Below, piece after piece: positions 1 to 8,102 of a stretch of 64,000 nucleotides of DNA. The position numbers and the translations under genes are program-made. The DNA comes from Thermoanaerobaculia bacterium (GTDB lineage Bacteria; Acidobacteriota; Thermoanaerobaculia; Multivoradales; J023): the NCBI GenBank assembly GCA_028066595.1, contig JALCBJ010000001.1, positions 82,415 to 146,414 of the forward strand, written 5' to 3'. The notes under the pieces were generated by a model. That model was given only the letters and a program-made list of their open reading frames with translations. It was not told where the DNA came from and ran no database searches. Positions within the stretch are counted from its first letter, which is position 1. Each line of letters starts with the position of its first letter.

Positions 1-301
1 TCATGTCGGCGCCGTCGTGACCGAACCACCAACCGTGGAGCTTGGTGCCGTCTTCGCTCAGGAACTCCACGTCTTCGTAGCGGAGACCTTCTTTTGCCGG
101 GTCCCATTGCCCCAGGGGATAGCGGGTCGGTTCGAAGACCTGGCTGGCCTGATAGCGACTGCGCGCGATCTCGAGCAGACCGAGAGAACCCGCCGCCACG
201 AGTGAGGGCAGAACGTAGCGGCGCAATCGCTCGCCGGAGACGCTGTGGGCGAGCGGAACGTGGCGCTCCGATTGTCTGTTGGGTGACTGATCTCGATTCA
301 C
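1..301 (-). CDS. alpha/beta hydrolase family protein, N-terminal part (cut by window edge)
   Basis: The minus-strand frame opens at a GTG at 301 preceded by a purine-rich GGGAAGGG about 10 bases upstream and stays open to base 1, so only the first 100 residues are visible. Residues about 30-45 form a short hydrophobic stretch (YVLPSLVAAGSLGLLEIA), probably a signal anchor. It is followed by EDVEFLSEDGTKLHGWWF, the typical entry strand of serine alpha/beta hydrolases that carry a membrane anchor (esterase/lysophospholipase-like). The catalytic triad lies outside the window, so substrate and activity cannot be judged. It is the last gene of a minus-strand run. Confidence 0.6.
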   Translation of the reverse strand, partial: MNRDQSPNRQSERHVPLAHSVSGERLRRYVLPSLVAAGSLGLLEIARSRYQASQVFEPTRYPLGQWDPAKEGLRYEDVEFLSEDGTKLHGWWFGHDGADM

Positions 302-428
302 GGTTCGGATCCCTTCCCTCGAGCTCGATGCTCTCCTGACGTCTCTACGACTCAATCCGGCGCGATGGACGGCTGGTTCCGTCGAAATGCCGACGAGGTG
401 GGCCGAATCGGTCTTCCGAGACGACGTA

Positions 429-797
429 TCACTGCCGGTAGGTGGCGGAGCAGTGGGGACCTTCCCACACCGTGACGGCCGTCAGTCCGACATCCGGCAA
501 TCGCCGCGACAGCTCGTCGAAGAAATACTTCGCCAGGTGCTCTGTGGTGGGCGTCAGCTCGTCGAAAGGTGGCGTCGCGTTGATGTCTCCATGGTCGAAG
601 CGCGCGGACAGCCGGCGTAGGTGTCCCCTGACTTCGACGAAATCGAAGCCCATACCCTCGTCGTCGAGCTTTTCCACGACCAGCTCGGCCTCCACCTGCC
701 AGCTGTGCCCGTGGACTGTTTCCGGCTCGCCTTTGTAGGAGCGTAGGGCATGGGCGGCTTCGAATCCGTCGCGTATTCGCAGAGTCCAGCTCGGCAT
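429..797 (-). CDS. 6-pyruvoyl-tetrahydropterin synthase / QueD family protein, possibly PTPS-III type
   Basis: A 122-residue protein matching the small COG0720 tunnelling-fold family. Zinc ligands are visible as H16 in FEAAHAL and H29/H31 in VHGHSW, with a later FDHGDIN segment and a C-terminal VWEGPH segment that would bind the pterin. The usual catalytic Cys of QueD (C-x3-HGH) is absent. Instead E26 gives an ExxHGH motif, the pattern known for PTPS-III enzymes that replace dihydroneopterin aldolase (FolB) in folate synthesis. The product may therefore be 6-hydroxymethyl-dihydropterin rather than 6-carboxytetrahydropterin (inference). It lies 38 bases downstream of the 413-residue unknown protein on the same strand. 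Confidence 0.85.
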   Translation of the reverse strand: MPSWTLRIRDGFEAAHALRSYKGEPETVHGHSWQVEAELVVEKLDDEGMGFDFVEVRGHLRRLSARFDHGDINATPPFDELTPTTEHLAKYFFDELSRRLPDVGLTAVTVWEGPHCSATYRQ

Positions 798-835
798 GGC
801 CGCAGGCTAGCACGTCGTGCCGCGGCGCGGCATCG

Positions 836-2077
836 TCAGTCGTCAGTCGGTTTCTGTTCCGCGATCTGGAACCCGTCCAGAGCATCGTGCCGAGGGCTGA
901 ACGGCTGGTCCAGCTCTTCGAGAATGCGGCGCAGGGGCTCCTGCAGATCCGTGACTGCATGACTCCGAGGGTCGAGAATGATGCGATCGAGCTCGTCGTC
1001 ACGCCCGATCAGCGTCTCGAGATCCTGAAGATGGGCGGGAAGGATGGTGTCGGGACGCCGCTTGGCGTCGAAGAGGAGACGGTGAACACGCTTGATGGTT
1101 CTGCGATCGTGCTCACGAAGCTCCTCGCGATGGTTGATCTGCGCCAGCAACTCGGCGAAGGAAACGAGGTCACTCCAGAGACGCCGGCCAACCTCCTCGT
1201 GACTCCCGTCGGCACCATCGCGCCCCGAGTCTTCGTCCAGCCAGCGAAGAATGCGTTTCTGCAGCTTGCGGATGGGCACGCGATCATAGATCCGCAGAAA
1301 GGGATAGATCTTGAGATCGCGCAAGATGGCGATACGGTGAGCCGCCGATTGAAGGCGCTTGTGCAGATCCTCGCCCTTCGGCTCAGGATCACCCCGCAGC
1401 ACCCAGCGACGGAACTGCCCATAAACGCGGCGGATCTCCAGCGAGTCTCCGAGATCGTTCCAACGACGTTCGCGGGGCGGAAGGTCCTCGTACTCACGCA
1501 CCGCCGTTTCCAACGTCAGCAGAGCCTTGCCGGCACGACGCAGTCCGGTGTCGGCGTTCGAAGCCACCACCCAGATGAACCCGCTATCCATCGCGCTCAC
1601 CAGCGCTTCATGGTTTTCTCGTAGCTGCGTCCGGGCGATGAACGCCATGTTCGCCAGCTCCTGTGACGCCAGCTCGCTGGAGATCGCGGCGCCGATCTCC
1701 TTCAGCACCTCGTCCTCGGCACCCGCAGTTCCGATGTCGGCGAGCATCTCGGGTTCGGGCAATTCGTGATCGTAGTGATCGGTGAGGTCGCACATCAGCT
1801 CGAGGGTGCGTTCGAGCAGGTCCCGCACCTGTTTCACCAAGTCATCTTCGATGGAGAAGTAGCCCGACTCGTCGGGGACGATGAATGTGATGTTGCCGAT
1901 GTCGCCGATCAGCATCCCGATCCGATCCACCAAGGCCTGTTTGTGTGCGTCCAGGGGCAGGGCGGGTGGATGCGTTTCGTCCAACGGATCGGCAAATGGA
2001 TCCTGCCGCGGATCGTACTGGCTGTGATCCACCGGTGAGTCCCGTCGGGACCCTTTGTCTATCGGTATACCGGACAT
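836..2077 (-). CDS. hypothetical protein, mostly alpha-helical, 413 residues
   Basis: I do not recognise a family. The sequence is charged and rich in Leu, Glu and Arg, with no signal peptide and no membrane segment, so it should be cytoplasmic and largely helical. The N-terminal 40 residues are polar and Pro/Asp-rich. A central part (about 110-200) contains repeated Ala/Leu/Glu helices, and the C-terminal half is Arg/Asp-rich (for example RKLQKRILRWLDED). It sits 31 bases downstream of the sigma-54-type activator and 38 bases upstream of the PTPS gene, so co-transcription is likely. No catalytic motif is evident. Codon use resembles the neighbours, arguing for a real coding gene. Confidence 0.7.
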   Translation of the reverse strand: MSGIPIDKGSRRDSPVDHSQYDPRQDPFADPLDETHPPALPLDAHKQALVDRIGMLIGDIGNITFIVPDESGYFSIEDDLVKQVRDLLERTLELMCDLTDHYDHELPEPEMLADIGTAGAEDEVLKEIGAAISSELASQELANMAFIARTQLRENHEALVSAMDSGFIWVVASNADTGLRRAGKALLTLETAVREYEDLPPRERRWNDLGDSLEIRRVYGQFRRWVLRGDPEPKGEDLHKRLQSAAHRIAILRDLKIYPFLRIYDRVPIRKLQKRILRWLDEDSGRDGADGSHEEVGRRLWSDLVSFAELLAQINHREELREHDRRTIKRVHRLLFDAKRRPDTILPAHLQDLETLIGRDDELDRIILDPRSHAVTDLQEPLRRILEELDQPFSPRHDALDGFQIAEQKPTDD

Positions 2078-2108
2078 CGCCTTCAGTTTAGCGCCGTCGT
2101 CCTCGCGA

Positions 2109-3602
2109 TCAAGCCAACCCGAGGCGTTTCATCTTCTTGCGCAATCCTTCTCGGCTGATTCCGAGACTCTCGGCCGTCCGCGTGCGGTTGCCGCCGGCCT
2201 GCTTGAGGTGCAGCTCGATGAGCTCTTTTTCCTGTTCCTCAAGGCTCAGAGGTTGACTTCTCTCCTTGCGCGCAGCCCGCGTGAGACGTGGGGAAAGGCG
2301 GTCGACCGTCAACGGTGTGCCCTCGGTGGAGACCGCGATGAGTCGCTTGGCCTCATTCTCGAGCTCGCGGATGTTGCCTGGCCAGGAGTAGTCCTGGAGC
2401 ACCCTCTCCAGCCGTGGTGAGACCTGGGGAACGGGGCGCTCCATCTGCTCGCAGCTCTGCTTGAGGAAGTGGTAGAACAGCGGCAGGATGTCATCGGGCC
2501 GATCCCAGAGGGGTGGCAGCTCCAGGGTGACGACGTTGAGCCGATAGAGAAGGTCCTCGCGGAAGTTGCCCTTGGCGACCTCTTCTTCCAGGTTTCGGTT
2601 CGTGGCCGCGAGAAAACGTACGTCCACGGTGCTGGGACGCGTAGCGCCCACCTGCTGCACCTCTCCAAACTGCAGGGTCCGAAGCAACTTGACCTGCAAC
2701 TCTTGAGGCAACTCCCCCACCTCGTCGAGGAAGACCGAACCACTGTCGGCCGAGGCGATGACGCCCACCTTGTTGGTCGTAGCGCCGGTGAACGAGCCTT
2801 TGAGATGTCCGAAAAGCTCCGACTCCAGGAGCGCCGGCGAAATGGCTCCACAGTTCACGGTGACGAAAGGCTGACCCGAACGCTGGCTGTTCAGGTGCAA
2901 GGCACGCACGATCAGCTCTTTGCCGGTACCCGAAGGTCCCTGTACCAAGACAGGTAAGTCCGATGTCGCGACCTGAGCGACGGTTTCGAGGATCTTGATG
3001 AACCCAGGATCCTGGGTGACGATGCCCGGAAACCTGTGGCGCGCCAGCAGATCGGTTTCCAGGAGACTGTTGCGCTGTTCCAAGACGATGCGGTGCATAC
3101 AGTTGCGCAGCGCCCGCGAGGACAGCTCGAGAATGTGCAGGAAGAGCTCGTACTCCTCGCGCCCGAAGAGGCGTTCGAGGGTGCGGCTCTCGAGATAGAG
3201 AACCCCTACAGGCTCCTCGTCGACCACCAGTGGTGCCGCGAGGACCGAGCGGATCCCCATTCGCAGAATACTGTCGGTCTTGCCGAATCGCTGATCCGAC
3301 AGCGCATCTTCCACCAAGATGGGTTGCTGGCTGTCGAGTACTTTCTGAACGATGGAGCGACTGATGTCGTCGCCCAAGCCTTCCAGCTCGTCCCGTCGCC
3401 AATTGCGCAGGACCTTGTAGTCGAGACCCTCGCCCCGACGTAGCACCAGGAAGCCTCTCTCTCCGCGCAGGATCGCGAGAGAGTGGCGCACCACCGCATC
3501 GAGCATGCGGTCGTAGTCCTCGAGAAGGAGAAGCTCCCGAGCCAGATCGTGGAGCTTCGCCAGCTGCCGCGAATCGCGGTCGGAAGTTCTCGTTTCGGTC
3601 AT
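2109..3602 (-). CDS. GAF-domain sigma-54-dependent Fis-family transcriptional activator
   Basis: A 497-residue activator in three parts. An N-terminal GAF-like sensor spans roughly residues 15-165 (ERGFLVLRRGEGLDY, SVLAAPLVVDEEPVGVLYLES). The AAA+ domain spans about 190-425, with Walker A GPSGTGKE, a sigma-54 contact loop reading GSFTGA where the common form is GAFTGA, Walker B VFLDEVGEL, and an arginine-finger region NFREDLLYRLNV. The C-terminal Fis-type helix-turn-helix is GGNRTRTAESLGISREGLR. It has no receiver domain, so it is probably controlled by a ligand or by protein contacts through GAF. It lies 42 bases downstream of recF. Its target promoters are not identifiable here. Confidence 0.93.
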   Translation of the reverse strand: MTETRTSDRDSRQLAKLHDLARELLLLEDYDRMLDAVVRHSLAILRGERGFLVLRRGEGLDYKVLRNWRRDELEGLGDDISRSIVQKVLDSQQPILVEDALSDQRFGKTDSILRMGIRSVLAAPLVVDEEPVGVLYLESRTLERLFGREEYELFLHILELSSRALRNCMHRIVLEQRNSLLETDLLARHRFPGIVTQDPGFIKILETVAQVATSDLPVLVQGPSGTGKELIVRALHLNSQRSGQPFVTVNCGAISPALLESELFGHLKGSFTGATTNKVGVIASADSGSVFLDEVGELPQELQVKLLRTLQFGEVQQVGATRPSTVDVRFLAATNRNLEEEVAKGNFREDLLYRLNVVTLELPPLWDRPDDILPLFYHFLKQSCEQMERPVPQVSPRLERVLQDYSWPGNIRELENEAKRLIAVSTEGTPLTVDRLSPRLTRAARKERSQPLSLEEQEKELIELHLKQAGGNRTRTAESLGISREGLRKKMKRLGLA

Positions 3603-3644
3603 CTAGTGGGCGTTTCGAGCTCTCGAAAGTCTCTGCTCATGGTA

Positions 3645-4724
3645 TCACCCGCGCCGCACCCGTCCGGATTCCACCTGCCACCGATGATCTATCTCCAGAT
3701 GTTCCCATACCGCGGGTCTAGCGGAGGTCACGAGGATTTGGAGATGGCGCCCGACCAGCGTCCACAGCCGCGACCAGCGTTCCGGATCGAGTTCGGCATC
3801 GACGTCGTCGAGCAGCACCACCGGCTCGACGTTTCGGCCTTGAAGAACCTGACCGTGTGCCAGGAGCAACGCCAACCCGAGGGCCTTGCGCTCACCGGCC
3901 GAAGCCACCCGCTTGACGGCACGGCTCTCGCCTTCTCGACCTACCCAGCGAATCGATAGATCGTCGCGTTGGGGTCCGAGCAAAGGCTGCTTGAGCTCGA
4001 TCTCCTTGGCTTGTGCTTGTTCGAGCGCACCGCGCACCGCCTCGACTCCGTCGATCGCTTCGCTCGGCGACGGCCGGTACTTGAGTTTCACTTCGGGCAA
4101 CCCCAGATCGGCTGCCTCGAGCAGCTCGGCCAGCCCGGCAGACAGCTGCTCGACATAGGTGGCTCGCAGGGCCGACAGTTCGGCTGCAGCTCGTGCCTGG
4201 AGATCTGTCCAAACACTCAGCTGGACCGGGTCGACCCAACCCGACTTGAGCAGTTCCTTCTTACCGTCCAACGCGTGCCGGTACCGAGACATCACTTCGA
4301 GCGCCACCGGCCGCAATCCGAGGACGCCGCGATCCATGAATCGCCGCCGTTCCGTGGGCGCTCCGGTGAGCACTTCGCCCTCCGAAGCGGTCCAACAGAC
4401 GACGGGTAGAGCCGCCAAGTGGTCCGCGAGCGAGGTCCGCTCGCCGTTGACCCTACGCTCACGCTGCCCGGCGTCCAGGAACACCTCCAGTTTCTGGCGT
4501 TCCGCCGTCTCGCACAGCACCCGGAAAGAAGATTCGCCGTGCCGTACACAGTCCGCGATTCGCGGAGTACGAAAACTGCGGGTCGTCGCCAGTAGATAGA
4601 TCGCCTCGAGCAAGCTCGTCTTGCCGGCGCCGTTCGTTCCCAGGATCAGGTGTCGTCCTGGCCCGACCTCTACGTCGAGAGCCTCGAGATTCCTGAAGGC
4701 GGTGGCGGACAGATGGGTCAGCAC
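3645..4724 (-). CDS. recF: DNA replication and repair protein RecF
   Basis: An SMC-like ATPase that loads RecA at gaps in the RecFOR pathway. The N-terminus has the RecF pattern (LSATAFRNLEALDVEVGPG) followed by Walker A GTNGAGKTS. The ABC-type signature region lies near residues 275-290 (SAGERKALGLALLLAHG), and Walker B is VVLLDDVDAELD. The length of 359 residues is normal. The GTG at 4724 gives the family N-terminus directly. It sits 167 bases downstream of dnaN, the classical dnaN-recF order, and is followed by the sigma-54 activator. Confidence 0.97.
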   Translation of the reverse strand: MLTHLSATAFRNLEALDVEVGPGRHLILGTNGAGKTSLLEAIYLLATTRSFRTPRIADCVRHGESSFRVLCETAERQKLEVFLDAGQRERRVNGERTSLADHLAALPVVCWTASEGEVLTGAPTERRRFMDRGVLGLRPVALEVMSRYRHALDGKKELLKSGWVDPVQLSVWTDLQARAAAELSALRATYVEQLSAGLAELLEAADLGLPEVKLKYRPSPSEAIDGVEAVRGALEQAQAKEIELKQPLLGPQRDDLSIRWVGREGESRAVKRVASAGERKALGLALLLAHGQVLQGRNVEPVVLLDDVDAELDPERWSRLWTLVGRHLQILVTSARPAVWEHLEIDHRWQVESGRVRRG

Positions 4725-4891
4725 CGGAGAGCTCGCATCGATCTCGTCTCGAACCGAGCCGTTGCCGATGCCGCCGAGGACATCTCGGAAGATTCAGCCG
4801 AACGCCGCGCACCGGCGATATACGCCCGATGTCGCGGGGGACCCCCGGGAGCCCTCCCGCGATCAGCGGCGGTGATCACGTGAGGATTCAA

Positions 4892-5986
4892 TCAGAGACG
4901 GATGGGCATGATCACGCACACGTAGCGCTGATCATCGCCGTCTACCGGATAGGCCACGCACTGTGAGTTCTCGTCCTTGAACTGCAACTGCACTTGGTCG
5001 GTCTCCACCGCCGACAGCCATTGCTGCATGTAATCGGGATTGAGTCCAATAGCCAAGGTTCCGCCCGAAGCCTCGCAGGCCAGCTCCTCCCGTGCCTCCC
5101 CCAGATCGGGATTGGTGGCCGAGAACTCCAGACCTTCCTCGGCGAGCGCCACCTTGACAGCTCGTGCCCGGTCGCCGGTGAGAAGAGAGACGCGCTGCAC
5201 GACACCGCTCAGCTCGGCCTTGGAGCACTGAGCTGTCTTGTCGTTGTCCTTCGCGATCACCCGCTCGTAGTCCGGGAATGTCCCCTCGAGGATGCGGCAG
5301 ATCAGCTGACGCCGGCCGACACTGAACGACAGATGATGCTCGCCCTTGCGAAACTCCAGATCGTCACCATCGAACCGCTGCAACTCGTGAAGCGCTTTGC
5401 GCGGAACCAAGACGCCTTCGGAATCCTCGAGTCCCTGGATCTCCGAGTCGACCAGAGCGAGACGATGCCCGTCCGTGGCCACCAGGGTCAGTTGATCCTC
5501 GCCCATCTTCATCAACGCGCCGGAAAGCTGGAAACGCGATTCCTCGCTCGAAATGGCAAAAGCCACTTTGCCGACCATGCCACGGAACGTCGGGAAAGGT
5601 ATGGTCGTCGCCTGCTCGGCGTCGATGGCGGGTAGCGACGGGAAATCCTCTGCCGGCAGGCCGCGGATCTTGAAATGCGACTGACCCACCAGGATCGTCA
5701 GCATTCCCTCCTGGTCGATACGCAGGGTTACATCCTCCCCCGCACCGGCGCGCATGATCTCCAGGAGCTTCTTGGCCTGGATGGCGATGGCGCCGTCCTC
5801 CTTGACCTCGCCGCCGCACGACGAGGTCAGCGACACTTCGAGGTCGGTGGCGGCGATCTTCAACTGATCGTCCTCAGCGCGCAGCAGGAGATGTGACAGA
5901 ACGGGAATCGTGGTACGCCGCTCGACGATTCCTTGCATGGGAACGAGCTCTGCGACGAGCTCGGAACGATTCAGACGGATTTCCAT
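4892..5986 (-). CDS. dnaN: DNA polymerase III beta sliding clamp
   Basis: A 364-residue clamp that encircles DNA and tethers polymerase III. The N-terminus MEIRLNRSELVAELVPMQGI, the repeated DnaN half-domains, and the conserved C-terminus reading DQRYVCVIMPIRL are typical. The C-terminal residues MPIRL form part of the hydrophobic pocket that binds client peptides. AAGGAG lies about 11 bases upstream of the ATG, and a promoter-like pair is present at 6018-6046. It is transcribed away from dnaA, with mutY and two DnaA-box regions in between. Confidence 0.98.
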   Translation of the reverse strand: MEIRLNRSELVAELVPMQGIVERRTTIPVLSHLLLRAEDDQLKIAATDLEVSLTSSCGGEVKEDGAIAIQAKKLLEIMRAGAGEDVTLRIDQEGMLTILVGQSHFKIRGLPAEDFPSLPAIDAEQATTIPFPTFRGMVGKVAFAISSEESRFQLSGALMKMGEDQLTLVATDGHRLALVDSEIQGLEDSEGVLVPRKALHELQRFDGDDLEFRKGEHHLSFSVGRRQLICRILEGTFPDYERVIAKDNDKTAQCSKAELSGVVQRVSLLTGDRARAVKVALAEEGLEFSATNPDLGEAREELACEASGGTLAIGLNPDYMQQWLSAVETDQVQLQFKDENSQCVAYPVDGDDQRYVCVIMPIRL

Positions 5987-6017
5987 GAAGAGTCAGCTCC
6001 TTCGTTGACGGCGAGAA

Positions 6018-6046
6018 ATTATCACAGCGATTTCCGCCTTCGTCGA
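6018..6046 (-). promoter_or_regulatory. probable sigma-70 promoter of dnaN-recF
   Basis: On the minus strand the hexamers TCGACG (6041-6046) and GATAAT (6018-6023) are separated by 17 bases, and TG precedes the -10 by one base (extended -10). The predicted start is near 6011, leaving a leader of about 25 bases to the dnaN ATG. The match is 4/6 and 5/6 to consensus. Its position directly beside the DnaA-box cluster would allow control by DnaA. Confidence 0.5.
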
Positions 6047-6089
6047 GACCTCTAGCGGTAGCTGCGCGCTCGCAACGACTCGGAATCGA

Positions 6090-6355
6090 CGGGTTGTGGA
6101 GAAGGTTCCGGAAAAGCTGCCGAAAACGTCAGGACCGAGCTGTGGATGAGATGTGGATGGATCGGGCGTCCGGGCGTTTTCCACATTCGCCAGCCCGTTT
6201 TCCGCATCCGTAACGACGCATTCCGCAGGTTCATCCACCGAAGTTGTGGATGGTGAAGACCTTTGTTCGGGGACATTTACGCTCCTTCTCCGCAGATCGT
6301 TCCGGAGCCTACGACGACGGCTACTAGACCTATAGATATGAGTTGACTAGGGAGG
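6090..6355. other. candidate oriC, dnaN-mutY part: DnaA-box cluster with AT-rich stretch
   Basis: The 384-base gap between dnaN and mutY holds several DnaA-box-like 9-mers. TTTTCCACA at 6177-6185 fits TTWTNCACA exactly. On the other strand TGTGGAGAA (6095-6103) and TGTGGATGA (6141-6149) have one mismatch each, and TGTGGATGG occurs at 6152-6160 and 6245-6253 with two. At about 6323-6352 there is a stretch of roughly two-thirds A+T in an otherwise GC-rich region, a possible unwinding element. Boxes near dnaN could also serve DnaA regulation of dnaN rather than initiation. GC skew was not computed. Confidence 0.55.
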
Positions 6356-6369
6356 GAAGCGGGTCGACA

Positions 6370-7452
6370 TCAACTGTCGATTTTGTCGACAGCGGCCAGG
6401 ACCTTCTCCACCATCGACGAGGTGGCATAGCGATCCTTCTCCGTTTTCCAGTCCACCCAGCAAGGATCACGCGCGGACCTGGACCTGGCCGCCAGCAGAC
6501 CTCGGTCTTGCAAACGTGCGGGGTGGATACACAGCGTGAGGGACCGATGGGTGATGCCATGACGTACCTGGCAGACCTCTGGCTCGACCTGCCAGCTGCC
6601 GCCGTAGTGTTCAGCGAGGGAGTGAGCGACATCGCCCGCAGGAGTGTTGGGCCGGGTGATGTCTACTTGCGGTAGTTCCCACAAACCTGCCATCAACCGG
6701 TCTTCGTCGGGACGACGAAAAAGCAAGACGTCGCCGCCACAGTTCCGTGCCACAGCGACCGCCCTCGTCACAGCGACAGGCTTGCGCTTCTTCTTCGGTG
6801 ATGGATAGCGGTCCGGATCGAAGCGGCCGAGGCAGCCGTCCTCCAGGGGACAACGGCTACAGTCAGGTGACCGGGGGGTGCACACCGTGGCACCCAACTC
6901 CATCAATGCTTGGTTCGAGTCACCAGGACGGTCGGGGAGGAGCAGTGCGGCAGCCTCGGCCTGTAGACGGCGGCGCGGTGTCGCACGCTTCACGTCCTGG
7001 TCCATGGCCAATCTTCGGGCGAGAACCCTCTCCACGTTGCCGTCTAACACCGGGATCACCTCGCCGGAGCAAATCGAAGCGATAGCGGCCGCCGTGTAGG
7101 GTCCGATACCGGGTAAGCCGCGCAGGTCGTCCGAGGTCTCCGGGAAGACGCCGCCCTGCGTAGCGACCTGGCGGGCCGCGGCGAGCATCTGGCGTGCGCG
7201 GCGGTAGTAGCCGAGACCCGACCAGAGCGCCAATATCTCGTCCTCTTCGGCGGCCGCCAGATCGAGCACGGTGGGAAAGCGCTCCAGGAACGCCAGGTAG
7301 TAGGGGATCACCGTGGCCACCCGGGTCTGCTGGAGCATGATCTCCGAAACCCAGACTGCGTAGTGGTCACGGGTACGGCGCCACGGGAGATCGCGTCGGC
7401 CGTCGTCGTACCAGGCAAGGAGCGCACGGGTCTCTGGGAGAGCTTCAGACAT
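6370..7452 (-). CDS. mutY: A/G-specific adenine DNA glycosylase MutY
   Basis: Removes adenine mispaired with 8-oxoguanine. The helix-hairpin-helix reads LPGIGPYTAAAI, the catalytic Glu lies in SEIMLQQTRV, and the catalytic Asp is in LDGNVERVL. The iron-sulfur cluster ligands follow the C-x6-C-x2-C-x5-C pattern (CTPRSPDCSRCPLEDGC). A C-terminal NUDIX-like domain for 8-oxoG recognition follows. The start was placed at the ATG at 7452 (MSEALPETRALLAWYDDG) by comparison with family N-termini; an ATG at 7467 and a TTG at 7479 are in frame upstream. Its position inside the origin region, between dnaN and dnaA, is uncommon. Confidence 0.96.
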   Translation of the reverse strand: MSEALPETRALLAWYDDGRRDLPWRRTRDHYAVWVSEIMLQQTRVATVIPYYLAFLERFPTVLDLAAAEEDEILALWSGLGYYRRARQMLAAARQVATQGGVFPETSDDLRGLPGIGPYTAAAIASICSGEVIPVLDGNVERVLARRLAMDQDVKRATPRRRLQAEAAALLLPDRPGDSNQALMELGATVCTPRSPDCSRCPLEDGCLGRFDPDRYPSPKKKRKPVAVTRAVAVARNCGGDVLLFRRPDEDRLMAGLWELPQVDITRPNTPAGDVAHSLAEHYGGSWQVEPEVCQVRHGITHRSLTLCIHPARLQDRGLLAARSRSARDPCWVDWKTEKDRYATSSMVEKVLAAVDKIDS

Positions 7453-7486
7453 GGAGCGAACCGGCATCGAAGGGCTCAAACCAAAA

Positions 7487-7513
7487 GCGCCGTCCGCTCC
7501 GAGCGGACGGCGC
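7487..7513. repeat. perfect 27-base palindrome upstream of mutY
   Basis: Thirteen bases starting GCGCCGTCCGC are mirrored exactly around a single central base at 7500. As RNA it would form an 11-bp GC-rich stem with a 5-base loop. Read on the minus strand it is followed by TTTTGGTTTG, so it resembles an intrinsic terminator or attenuator pointing into mutY. On the plus strand no T-run follows. It is also within the candidate origin region, where a protein-binding role is possible. Confidence 0.7.
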
Positions 7514-8102
7514 GAAATGGAGGTTGGTATGTCGAGGTGAGACTTGATCTACTGGTGGACCCGCTTCGCTGCGGGGGGTGTAGGAGAGCGAAGATGAGAG
7601 GCGAGATCCAAGAGGAACTCGTAGGTCGAGGTGAGAGTACAGTTGGACGCAACCTCCGCGTTGCCCTGTCATCTTAGCAGCCGTCCATTGCAGCCCCCAA
7701 CCTGGCGTCATCGAGCCCGGTCCTCGCCGCTTGTCGAGGGTGTTGTCCGAGAGCTGCGAATCAGAAGCGAAGGGGGCATCGGAAAGGGCCGCAGATGCCG
7801 ACCTGAGCGTGCCAGATGATGCCGAAAATGATAGACTGGAGTTTCCGACTCGAGGAAATCGAGTAGCGATTGTTTTCCGCAGCCTGTGGAAAAAACTGTG
7901 GATTTTCAACGCATCTCGGCTTCCCCATGGAGTCTTGCCGAACTCGAAGGGGGAGATGAGGACGGTGGGATTCGAGAGTTTCAGATCGATGCGGAACATA
8001 TCCGCGAGGACGCCGCAGAACCCGTGATCGAGCAAGTTTAGGCCCAGCCGAGGGCACACTGGGACACCCTTAAGAAGACAGCAGCAGGCAAGACCGACGA
8101 AG
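7514..8102. other. dnaA upstream region with DnaA boxes (second half of candidate oriC)
   Basis: No credible gene is seen in this stretch. At 7873-7905 three box-like 9-mers are packed together: TTTTCCGCA (7873-7881, one mismatch), TGTGGAAAA (7885-7893, exact to TGTGNAWAA) and TGTGGATTT (7897-7905, two mismatches). A 12-base direct repeat GTCGAGGTGAGA occurs at 7531-7542 and 7625-7636 within a purine-rich tract. The boxes could autoregulate dnaA, form the second arm of a bipartite origin, or both. No clear -10/-35 pair for dnaA was found. Confidence 0.5.

Noticed and set aside
7731-8027. Small plus-strand open frame before dnaA
   Set aside because: No ribosome binding site or family resemblance; it runs through the DnaA-box cluster.
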